Of a stretch of 64,000 bases of DNA, positions 20,762 through 30,676 are shown piece after piece. Source of the DNA: Craspedostauros australis. Taxonomy: Eukaryota; Bacillariophyta; Bacillariophyceae; Mastogloiales; Achnanthaceae. The notes beneath the pieces are model-generated. The model worked only from the letters and a program-made list of their open reading frames with translations, ran no database searches and had not been told where the DNA came from. The translations under genes were made by a program, and so were the position numbers. Within the stretch, counting starts at the first letter, position 1. The number at the start of each line of letters is the position of its first letter. The DNA lies in contig JAMXDE010000028.1 of NCBI GenBank assembly GCA_026770025.1, positions 62,001 to 126,000 on the forward strand, given 5' to 3'.

Positions 20762-21642
20762 ATGGATCAAAGAAATACCATGTTCCGATTTCACTATGCA
20801 TCTTGGCCGGAAACTATTTCAGGTATTTGGGATGACATGCACACAACGACTACTTCCGCAGCAAAGATATCACAATATGACAACACTGGAAGAGGCTTCT
20901 GAATGTTCCTTGCAGTTCTATGCTTTCTATGGACCTATCCAAAGAATGCCAACATCCTTGCTGCAGCATATGGGATATGTTGATAGTATGCAATATGGAA
21001 TCATCTATGGTGCTGGATCAAAATGATTGCAGCAATGAAAGCTGACATGATTGTTTGGCCAAGCTCATTGAATGACCCAGAGGGAACAGCTTTCATTGCC
21101 ACAGTCGACAGCACAGATTTTCATATATGGGAGTAGAAACACTCAACACTCAACACTCAACACAGATCTGGCATGGGGCTCGAAGAAGTTCAACCACGGT
21201 GCTCTCAAATACGAGATTGCAATCACTGTGTACCACTTAAAGTGTGTTTGGATCCACGGGCTCCACCAAGGAGGTAAACATGACTTGACTATTCGTTGTG
21301 AAGGATTGTTGCATCAGATCACAGGCAGAAAAGTCATCATTGCTGATCGTGGGCACAGGACGAGTCATATGGAAAAAGAATATGATGTGAACACCAAATG
21401 AGCTCGATGGGCCAGAAATTGAAAACTTCAAGAGCAGAGCATGGTTGCATCATGAGACCTTCAATGAGAGACTGGAGTTCTTCAGCGTGCTGGAGATCAC
21501 TTTTTGCATGGCACAGAAAAGCAGAAGCATGTGTTTGAAGCCATTTGTGTCATTGTGCAATACCATCAGGATGATGGAGCAGAACTCTTCGAGATTTGAT
21601 GTCATACCACAAAACAGTAATAAGAACAACACACGTAATGCA
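20762..21642 (+). pseudogene. DDE superfamily endonuclease (Harbinger-type transposase) remnant
   Basis: Transposase pieces can be followed in changing frames. About 21070-21125 reads NDPEGTAFIATVDSTDF with the first catalytic Asp, ending at an in-frame stop after HIWE. About 21190-21370 reads KFNHGALKYEIAITVYHLK, then GGKHDLTI, then KVIIADRG, the region of the second acidic residue. About 21400-21610 reads FKSRAWLHHETFNERLEFF and then a tail ending FDV, which matches the C-terminal helix (FKSRxRxRHExFN) common in this family. At least two stops or frame changes separate the parts. The Trp/Phe-rich part just upstream is also interrupted. Inactive. Confidence 0.75.
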
Positions 21643-21794
21643 ATAGAACCGGAAATTTGCATTGGCATGATGCCACACTTCAGTGCGAAGCTGGCTTGTT
21701 GTCTTGTTTCGCTGATCTGTTCTTGTGGTTTGGGTTGGCTTGCGTCACTCCGTGCGAAGTAGTTTTGTCTGTTTCTTCACGATCCAAATGTCCG

Positions 21795-22193
21795 TTACAT
21801 TCGACCAAACGTCCGTTACAGAGTCCGATAAATTCTTGAGTTTTGTCCGGTCTGTCCGGTTGATTCGTTTGTTTTGTCCGGTCTGTCCGGTCATTTTGTC
21901 CGGTTTGTCTGGTCTGTCCGGTCGTTTTGTCCGGTTTGTCCGGTTTGTCCGGTCATTTTGTCCGGTCTGTCCGGTCGTTTTGTCCGGTCTGTCCGGTCTG
22001 ACCTAGTTTCTCCGGTTTTGTCCGGTCTCTCTCGTGCCTGGACCAACGACAATTAAGAACAATAGCGTAACCCTATCTACGATTTTCAGGATTTCAGGCG
22101 ATTCACTTTTCTGTCTCAACGCAGTTTATTAAGTCCCGGTAAATTAGGTCACGAGCTAGAAAAGTGAAAATCGGACAAAATGTTGGGTGTTCC
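21795..22193 (-). repeat. Right long terminal inverted repeat
   Basis: Inverse partner of 18651-19023, with arrays of TTTTGTCCGGTCTGTCCGGT at about 21838-22030 and the conserved terminus ending GGGTGTTCC at 22193. Its outer edge lies 500-900 bp upstream of the AlkD-like gene. Confidence 0.85.
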
Positions 22194-23099
22194 AGTTATG
22201 AAATGAGAACGCGATTCCAGCGTGGAACCTCCACGGAACAAGAAGACAATCGCGGACAGGAGCCAAGCCAAGTAGCGAACATCAACAGCGACCAACAAAC
22301 ATCGTGCCGTGGACGGTTCACGCCTCGCGAACGCGCGAGTATCGGTACCTGCGATACTCACGCACACACACGCAAACAGGGAGAGAGAGAAAGAGAGAGC
22401 GAACACGAGAGGACGGATGCAGCGGACAGCACGACTGCCTCTCTTTGGGACAGAACAGCACAAGCACTCCCAACCCGTCACTCGGCGTGTCTCACCACGA
22501 CAGTCGTTGCTGCTCGCTGCGGAGAGAAAGCTTCGACAACAAGGGACGAGCTTCGGTCTGTCGTCAACTCACGAAAGTTGCAATGCCGTATCGAGAACAC
22601 GGGTACAACATCCATCCCAAAGACGTCACGATTGTTATCGAGATCAAGAAGGGTCAGCCGTCGACAGTACATCTCCGACACATCCTTCATGATTTGGTTG
22701 CGCCATCTTTCCGCAACCGCCCAAGCGAAGCGATGGGGACGACATAGCGTCAAAACTTCATTCCAACACATCAACTGCGCGTCACCCTCGCTTTCCTCGT
22801 TTTCCCGGACGTTGGTTGCGTTTGCCTTCACCACCACCAACAGAGACCTGCCCACTCCTCTTCCTTGGACTCGAACGCTAGTTCCGGTTGCCGCAGCAGT
22901 CGGCGTGCCTGAGGCCTTCAGCTGTCCTCCTGTCTGCAGCAGAAGCATCGCGTCAGTCTCCACGCTGCAGTCCACGCCCGCAGCGACATCATCAATGGTG
23001 CTTGCTGATCAATTTGACTTCGCACAGGGGTCCTCTTTGGGGTACTCGCACTCATGCACGTATGGCAACAATATTGCGTGCCATCGTCGAAGCGCAAGG
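22194..23099. other. Upstream region of the AlkD-like gene, open in frame
   Basis: About 900 bp that stays open in the same frame as the AlkD-like gene. In-frame ATGs occur at 22689 (MIWLRHLSATAQAKRW) and 22980s (MVLADQFDF). The stretch after 22689 has almost no acidic residues and many Arg/Ser, as in a mitochondrial presequence. It may therefore be coding, or the open frame may be chance. Confidence 0.45.
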
Positions 23100-23936
23100 A
23101 TGAGCACCATCACAACCATGGCAAGGAAGAGCGGCGGCGATGGCGATAGCGACGGCAACGACGCAGCAGCTTCCAATGACCGACCGCTGGCGCTGACACA
23201 TACGATGGCTGTCTCATCATCTGAGTCATCCTTGGCGTTCCTACGGCACTTTCGTGATCAGCTGGAGTCAAACCGCGAAGATGCCTATGCCGCGAAGATG
23301 CAAAGCTACCTCAAGACCACCAATCCAATGTACGGTATCAAGTCGCAACCTCGCAGAGAGATGCTCAAACGATCGCTGGCTCAGCATCCCATCACCACAT
23401 CGAAGGACTACGCATTCATCGTGCACGAACTGTGGACAAACCCGCTCGGCGGACGAGAAGAGATGTACGCGGCTGTGGATATCGCCGGATACGCCAGCCG
23501 CGAAGCCAAGCTGTTCCGGACCTTTGCCACTCCCGACATGCTGCCGTTGGTTTCACACATGGTGCATACGGCGGATTGGTGGGATACGCTGGACCCCGTC
23601 GCAATGTTGGTGGGGCGGATGCTCTTGGAACACCGCGACGATGTGGAACCATATCTCATCGAATGGCGCACCAATCCTTCCTCGAAGTGGGTGCGACGGG
23701 CGTCGTTGCTGGCACATCTGAAGCATGGGAAGCGTGTGAATTTGGCATTGTTCGAAGAAACCCTCATTATGCTGTTGCCGGAACGCGACTTCTTCATCGA
23801 AAAGGCGGTGGGGTGGGCGTTGAGGGATTATGCCAGGTTCGAACCTCACTGGGTGCAGCAGTTTGTTCGAGAGCACAAGTATGGCATGGCATCGCTCAGC
23901 AAGCGCGAAGCGTTGAAGCATGTCGGCGAAGGTTGA
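23100..23936 (+). CDS. AlkD-like DNA alkylation repair (HEAT-repeat glycosylase) protein
   Basis: Minimal start at 23100 (MSTITTMARKSG) gives 278 residues. The AlkD family removes N3/N7-alkylated bases using a curved HEAT-like scaffold. Family marks seen: MQSYLKTTNPMYGIKS near the N-terminus, ADWWDTLDPVA with the conserved Trp/Asp pair, SSKWVRRASLLAHL and EKAVGWALRDYARF near the C-terminus. The order and spacing match the family, and length is close to bacterial AlkD (about 230-240) plus an acidic N-terminal tail. The frame is open far upstream; starting at 22689 would give 415 residues with a possible organelle presequence, so the true start is undecided. It converges on the HPAT-like gene. 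Confidence 0.85.
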   Translation: MSTITTMARKSGGDGDSDGNDAAASNDRPLALTHTMAVSSSESSLAFLRHFRDQLESNREDAYAAKMQSYLKTTNPMYGIKSQPRREMLKRSLAQHPITTSKDYAFIVHELWTNPLGGREEMYAAVDIAGYASREAKLFRTFATPDMLPLVSHMVHTADWWDTLDPVAMLVGRMLLEHRDDVEPYLIEWRTNPSSKWVRRASLLAHLKHGKRVNLALFEETLIMLLPERDFFIEKAVGWALRDYARFEPHWVQQFVREHKYGMASLSKREALKHVGEG

Positions 23937-24351
23937 CCTCACCACAGAGAGAGAGAGGAAAGGTTATTCGACTATGTACAAACTGGTATAGGTCTGGCCC
24001 TGATAAGCAATAGGTGGTGCCCGATTCGATTGTTCACAGCTTGGCAAGGAGACGACGGCACTCAATTCGACACAAGACCACATGATGGTTTGGATACTTG
24101 GACAGTCAACGGCTTGCACTCGACCACAAGAACAGATCAGTGTGGGTGAGAGTACGAGAGTACAGCGTATAGTAGAGTAGAGTATTTACATACTTTTTTG
24201 GAGTGCGTTGCATTGTGTTCCAAATGGCATGGAGTACAGTATGTTGTTCACATTCGTGCACACATTCGTGCACGCACTCGTAAACATATTTGTCCAGTAC
24301 TGTGCAAAGCTCACAGGATGAAATGCTGGATAGGCATGCCACGTCGCTGAT
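23937..24351. other. Convergent spacer
   Basis: About 415 bp between two stop codons, with AGAGTACAGCG-like short repeats near 24140-24185. No gene seen. Confidence 0.55.
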
Positions 24352-26398
24352 TCAGTGCTGTCGCTTGCTTTCCAGTTTGCGTTGCTTCTTGACGAGATCG
24401 TCGCCTTCGTCGCGGAAGAAGTTCCACACCTTTTCATAGTTGGCGCCATCGGGGCAGTGATGATCCTTGAACCACGTCGCTGCACCGTTGAGCGCATCCA
24501 TGATATGGCAGACCATGAAGCCGTGGCGTTTCTTCGTCTGCAGCTGGCCGGCGGACCATTTCTTAATGTCACCGTTACCATAGTGGGAATAGTTGGTGGT
24601 AGCGACAGCGTCCTTGGGCGGCTGCTCCAGCAGGGGATGGTCGCAAGTGAGGATTTCATGGTGCGTCTTGTACTTGCTCTGGAAGAATTCACCCAAGGCG
24701 TACCGCTGACAGAAGTGGATGACGAGTGGTCGGTCGGGCAGATCCTTGCCCATGTCGCAGATGTCCAGAGGATCGATGGTGTCGAGGAAGTCCCATCCCT
24801 CGAGGCTGCTGAGCGCGACGTTGGATGCCATGAAACCCCTGGCCATCTGATGCGGCAGCTTGAGATGTGCCGCCGCCATGGAGTAGCCGTGCATTTCCGA
24901 CATGAAGACTGGTGTGAGATCGAAGATTCGCGGTGTGAATTGCGTCCAGTGCAGGGCGATGTTGTACATGTCGCGTCCCGTGGCCATGTAGGGTGGTCCG
25001 GCGGGGTAGAAACGGGCCGCATCCTCCATCGACAGCGAGTGGACTGGCGAATCATCTCCCACAACATGCTTCAAATCCTTCTTGACGCTGGAAAACCAGC
25101 TCTTTCCGAATCCATAAATCTGCGAGATTGGCTTGCCCTGCTCCACCTTCGGGTGAACGACGCTGGGATTTTTCTGAAAGTAAGTCGTCCATGTATTCAA
25201 GGGAACGTCGCTGAAGTCATTGACGATCGCCCTCTGCAGGAGCATGTCTGGATCCACCAGAATGATAATGTCGTCATCGGCATCTGTGTTCATAGTTTCT
25301 GGGGAGTAGCCAAAGACGTTTTCCAGCCAATGTCGGACTCCGAATGGCTGCGTGCAACGGCCATGATGATGGTTGCGATGGTGACATCGTTCGCAGTTGC
25401 GGTGATTTCAAAGCCACAAGCATGGTGTGTGGTGTATGGCGTCATTTGTAAGTAGAGGATCAAGGATTGCAAACACATGCACGACCCCTTTTTGAGACAA
25501 AGTTTGCGAAGCAATGCAACAGGGTGGAAGCTTCACGCACAACCATTGAAAGTCTGCTGCGCTCCAACACAACGAAGCAGCACAGCGCACGATCACCTCA
25601 CATGGCGCGTCAAGACAGACGAAACCAAACCACATCCATGAACGAGTACGCAAACCAAGTGAAGATGTATCACGTTACGTGGCATCATGACAAGCCATGC
25701 CAAGGCATCCCTCTCTGTCTGCCACTTCTGCCAACATTGCTGAAACCCACCTTGTTCCAGTACTTGGTCAGCTGGAAGTTGGCCCCCGTGCGCTGGCTGA
25801 AGTCCGGCGTGAAGTGCACGTGGAAACGATCGGACATGACCTTGATCTTTTCTGCATGGAATGCCTCCAGCGCCGCTCTGTCCTCGTCGTTGCAGCCGGA
25901 CACGATACGCGTGACATCGCCCGGTTGGCCATGAGTCATGGCCTGGTGGAAGAAGACGTAGGATTGCCAGTCCTGCTTGAAGTGGCAGCTGGTTGAGAAG
26001 ATGAGATGGTGCTTCTGGGATGGTTCCGCCATTGGTTTGACTGGAGTCTGCTGTCTGGCGTTCTGCGCCTGTTGCGAACCTCCCCCGGCTGCAGCCCCCG
26101 CCACGGTCGCATCGGATCCTCCCTTGAGCAGGACCACGTTGCCGAGCACGATGTAGCCAACCACGAAGAGCACCACTGCCATGGCGGCAATCCTCACGGT
26201 GCCCGAATCCTGCTTCTGCCTTGCATACTTCGAAGATGACAGAGAATGTGATATCTTCTTTCTTGATGGCCTGGGGAACTGCATGATGTCTTCGCCGCTG
26301 CCGTCGTCGCTGCTGGAGGTCTCGGTTGCGATAGGCGAGTGAATGGAATGCAACCAGAGTCCTGCACTCCGATGTTGTCCGCTCTGATGGTGTTTCAA
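24352..26398 (-). CDS. Hydroxyproline O-arabinosyltransferase / peptidyl-Ser galactosyltransferase-like protein
   Basis: Two exons: 26398-25751 and 25347-24352, joined in phase 0 (donor AAG|GTGGGT, acceptor CGCAG|CCATTC), 547 residues. A second ATG at 26284 (MQFPRPSRKK) may be the real start. After a short basic cytosolic tail there is one signal anchor (AAMAVVLFVVGYIVLGNVVL), giving a type II Golgi protein. The luminal domain opens HLIFSTSCHFKQDWQSYVFF and GQPGDVTRIVSGC, which match the HPAT/SERGT opening. The junction restores NKPFGVRHWL. A DPD metal-binding motif sits in IILVDPDMLL, followed by SEMHGYSMAAAHLKLPH. These enzymes add sugars to Hyp or Ser of secreted proteins. The exact sugar and acceptor are not predictable. 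Confidence 0.85.
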
Positions 26399-27168
26399 AG
26401 TCGCTGCAAGCCACTTGAATCGACAGCTGCGTCCGCCGTCTCTGTCTTTCTATCTCTCTCTGCGGTTGCTTCTTGAGGTTCGATGCGTGCAGCTGGGCCG
26501 ATGCAGAATAGCGTTGCGTCAAGTGGACGAGGAATGGAAATGAGACAGACCCTTGCAACGGTGCAAGCGCAGCTTGGTGTAGTTCCAACAAGGAGGGTCG
26601 GCATTGGGTGTTTCTGTGGTGCGTTTCACCATGGTTTTGCGCTGATTTTCTCGGTTTTCCCAACGGCTTGATGTGCGCTTCTTTGCGACGGTCATCCAAG
26701 TCATCGTGAGTCCTTCCGGGTCTCAGGTACATTAATAGGCGCATAATACAATTTGTTTTGCTCCAGGTATTCGATCCAGTCTTCTCTCTTTGTTCATGAC
26801 TCGTACTTGACGGGATCCAATTGCGAATATCCGGGTGATGGATATTTTCTATCATTTGGTTCGTGGATCTTTGGCGAAGAACAGCATCATCGGTCGACAT
26901 CAAGGTACGAACGGACATCAACCAACATCAACCAACATCAGCGACAACCCGAACGACAACACGCAACGTGCAAAATAGAGGCGGTGGTACTGGAGTGTGG
27001 TAGCAACCACAACTGCCTCCACCCTTCGTCTCCATCTCCTTGGTTTCCTCTCACAAAGATACGATACGAGCACATGAAACGTGGAACTGGAGCGGTTTTG
27101 GCTGATTGAGGAACTCCGGCTGATTCGAACAATCGAGGACAACTCGGACATCAACATCAACATCAACC
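26399..27168. other. Divergent promoter region between HPAT-like and GPAT genes
   Basis: About 770 bp separating two divergently transcribed genes. It holds short repeats of CATCAACCAACATCAACC type at 26908-26945 and 27150-27168, directly before the GPAT start. No convincing exon. Confidence 0.5.
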
Positions 27169-30159
27169 ATGAGGTACGGCATTCAGCCATCAATGAAGCA
27201 CATGGTGGATACGCTGCGGTGTGGAATGCAAACCGCTGAAGGCATTCGATTCTCTCTGTGCGAGCGATGCCAAATCAACCAGCCGCTCACACGACCGCTT
27301 CTTCTCCCTTGTCTCTACCTCTCTCTCTCTGCATCTCATCCACATTCATGCCTCATCAACGTCCGCAGGCTCGAAGGAAGATCCGAAACCGACATTGACT
27401 TCACCAAGACGCAGCTGGGCGTCTTGCTCGTCACAGTGCTTTTGACCGTGGACGCCATCAAGTGAGTCAAGCTCTTGTTACTCTGCATCAATACGTCAAT
27501 ACATCAATACGTCAATACGTCAATGCATCAATACGTATCGTGCAGGGCATCCGTTGCGTACAGTATTCTCTTGAAATATTTGTTGTTCCCATCCCGCATT
27601 GCCCACACTCTACACCACCTCACCTCATTTCATCTATCTTGATACTCACGGCATCCTTCCGGCTCCCTTCACGATCTCTCATGTCATTCCATGCCATTCA
27701 ATGCCAATCAATGCCATCCCATCTCACCCAATGTGCCGCTCTTGCGATCCTGGCGTTCGTCCCCTCTTCACTTACATTCGGCAGCCCTGTCAAGATCATT
27801 ATCCATGTCTTTCCATGGATCGTGCCATGGCACATCGTGAGCATCTGCGCCTGCATGTCATCCTACATCTGGCTGTCCGAATTCAAAAGCCTCATGTATT
27901 TCTGCGTCAAAACCTTCTTCCAATCGGTCCTCAGTATCTTCTTCCGCGAGGTGGAAATCATCGGCCTGCAGAACATCCCCAGGCACGGTCCCATCATCTT
28001 CAGCGTCAACCATGCAAACCAATTCGTTGACGGCCTCATGGTCTTGTGCACGTGCCAGCACAAGCTCTCCCATCTCATTGCGGAGGCCAGCTGGAATCGC
28101 CGCATCGTTGGTGACGTGGCATGGGCGTTGGATGCCGTCCCTGTCAAACGCGCGCAGGATGCTGCCAAGAGGGGTACGGGTCTCGTGGAATTCCATGAGA
28201 ATATCGCTCCCAACACAACAACTGCAACAAACACAACAAACACAGAAGGCAACGGCAACGACCAAAGCGTGGGGATGTCACTCGGCGATAATGCAGGCGA
28301 GGACACGACTGTAGCGGCGGCGTCTCCTTCCACTTGGTCGGTGCGCGGCAAGGGCACCATCTTCACCAAGGAGCTTGGTCTCGGAGACAAGATCAGGCCG
28401 CCTGGCACGCCGGTCGCTGCCAAAGTCATTGAAATCATCGACGATAGCAACGTCAAGATCGAGGGCATTCTCATCGTGGGAGACGAAATCGGCGCATTCA
28501 AGGCCACCCAAGACTCGCCCGTTCCCTTCGACATCCTCAGACGCGTGGACCAAAAGGTCGTCTACGAAAAGGTCCTGGACAAGATGGCGAGCGGCGGTTG
28601 CATGTGCATCTTCCCCGAAGGCGGAAGCCACGATCGCACCGACCTCCTGCCCTTGAAGGTCGGCGTTGCGTTGATCGCGTATTCGGCTTTGGAACACGAT
28701 GCGCTGAATGTCCCCATCGTGCCCGTCGGTCTCAACTACTTCCATGCGCATCGTTGGCGCGGACGCGCGGTCGTGGAGTACGGACGCCCCATCTACCTCG
28801 ACCCAACCACGCTCGATGACTACATGGCCGGTGGCATGAAGCGACGCGAGACTTGCAACACCTTGCTCGATCGCATCCAGGATTCCATGAAGTCCGTCAT
28901 CGTTTCAGCACCCGATTTCGACACGTTGCAAATGATCCACACGGCCAGACGTCTGTACCAACGCAGAGGATTGCAACGCAGCGCTGAGGAACGGCAAGAC
29001 CTCAGTCGGCGGTTTGCCGAAGGATACAGGCGATTGCTGACTGTCACCAACGGAGATCCGCCACAAGCGTAAGTGCTTGTTGTTGTCTCTCGTTTTCCGA
29101 ATCATCTTCTCTGAAACTACAACCGCGCAATCGATGTGTCGTGCTCCACAGTGGTGGCTGCAATTTGAGACGCACACTGTTCATTTGTTTGATTATTGTT
29201 GCTGTTGTTGCTGTTGGTTCGATACATGCCGAGGACGAGTGAGAGAGAGAAAGAGAGAAAAGGAAAGCAGAAGGGGAGGAAATCTGATCGTCAATATCTC
29301 ACATTTCGCGCTCTCGTTCTTAATTCATGATTGCACTCGTCCACATGCGATCGCCAATACAATTGCCAATCCTATATTTTTGCCATTTGACAGTTGGTTG
29401 GATTTGCAAACACGCATCATCGCATACCGCAAGGAGCTGCGCGATCTGGGGATCCGTGATTACCAGGTACCTGGATTGGACCGTACGTTGAGCGAGGACT
29501 CAAAGATAAAGGACATCGACGGTGACACCGTGCTCGCCGAAATCCGTCTGCCATATCAAATCGTGCATATGCTGGTGCTGCTTGTGCTGGCGGCCATCCC
29601 GACGCTCTTTTTGAATTTACCAGTCGGCATCCTGGCTGGCTTGTACGCGGAACGTCGACGCAAACGAGCATTGGCAAGGAGCAAGGTGAAGATCAGAGCA
29701 TTCGATGTGATGCTGACGGAGAAGATTCTGTTCTGCATGGTCGCCATCCCGAGCATGTGGTTCATGTACTTTCTCTTGATGTACTTCGGCACAGACTTCG
29801 ACGCACCGACCATCGCACTGTGCATATTCTCATTGCCGCTGTTTGCGTACGTTGGGATCATCGTCAGCGAGGCGGGCATCGTTGAATTCAAGGATTTGCG
29901 ACCGTACCTCATGCGCCTGTTCCCATCCAGCCGCCGGCGGCTGAAGAAGTTGCCGGCGATGCGAAGTCAGCTGCAAGTCGAAATCCGTGCCTTCATCAAG
30001 AAGCTCGGACCTGCCATGGGCGATCTCTACTACAGCAGCGAGTTGAACTGGAAGGAGATCATCGAGAAATCACGCAACGAGGAGCTCGAGGCCAAGCTGC
30101 TCGAAGCCGTGCACAGCGAGAATGACTTGGCGTCGAGCGAATTCAAGAAGGACCAATAG
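27169..30159 (+). CDS. Sct1/Gpt2-type glycerol-3-phosphate / DHAP acyltransferase
   Basis: Three exons, 27169-27461, 27785-29068 and 29394-30159, give one 780-residue frame. Both junctions are phase 2 with strong donors (AA|GTGAGT, GC|GTAAGT) and acceptors (CGGCAG|C, TGACAG|T). The enzyme acylates glycerol-3-phosphate, the first step of phospholipid and triacylglycerol synthesis, in the ER membrane. Motifs: FFREVEIIGLQNIPRHGPI, block I VNHANQFVDG, block III FPEGGSHDRTDLLPLKVGVA and block IV VPIVPVGLNYF. N-terminal membrane segments lie before block I; two long hydrophobic segments follow in exon 3 (near LVLLVLAAIPTLF and MWFMYFLLMYF). This matches the fungal Sct1/Gpt2 layout. A Thr/Asn-rich insert sits between blocks I and III. 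Part of the exon 1 N-terminus is unusual and the start could differ. Confidence 0.85.
27486..27536. repeat. Tandem TCAATACG-type repeat in GPAT intron 1
   Basis: About six copies of an 8-bp unit TCAATACG with minor variation, inside the first intron. Confidence 0.8.
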
Positions 30160-30676
30160 GGATACAGTTTCTGCATCATACAACTCGTGCGCTATGAGTA
30201 CGCACAAGATCCACTCCTGTGGCAGCAAGCGGCTCTACCATAGTTGTGTGTGATGTGATTATCCGTCCAAAGAGCGGAGATCATTCATTGCAGCTCGACT
30301 CTACTCGTACAGTGGGTCACGATGGGGCAATGAACGGCTTGCGAACATAGACTTGGTGCATTTGGAAGATTTAGTAGTTGTGGCTGCGAGAGAGCCAATG
30401 ACCGCAGCACATGCATAGAATTAGAGTAGAGTGCAATGCTTCAGCGGCAATACCATCCAGCTGGTAGAGTCATCCGCGTGGCAGAGGGCGACATACTCAA
30501 GAGTAAAGTAATCAGTATTGCCGTGGTAGATTCCAAGTGTAGTGTTGCATGCATACGAATGTGAAAACATGGGATGGTTGCAGGATGCAGCTCCTTCCCA
30601 CGCCACCTTCGGCTCTACTCCATGGTGTTTCATTTGGCTGGCTGGCTGGCTGGCCGATACTCTCCGAGTGCACAAA
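30160..30676. other. Convergent spacer between GPAT and PIPK genes
   Basis: About 520 bp between two stop codons. A GGCTGGCTGGCTGGC run lies at 30634-30650. No gene seen. Confidence 0.55.

Larger units (their letters stand above)
18651..22193. mobile_element. PIF/Harbinger-like DNA transposon, decayed
   Basis: A 3.54-kb unit bounded by inverted termini that begin GGAACACCCAACATTTTGTC on both ends. The outermost 45 bp match with one change; similarity then continues inward for about 370 bp at lower identity. Inside are remnants of a plus-strand DDE transposase (20762-21642) and a possible minus-strand accessory gene (19360-20519). Both are interrupted by stops and frameshifts, so the copy is non-autonomous. 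I do not see a clear target-site duplication: the flanking bases are CCA on the left and AGT on the right. Assignment to PIF/Harbinger rests on transposase remnants and the two-ORF layout. Confidence 0.8.
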
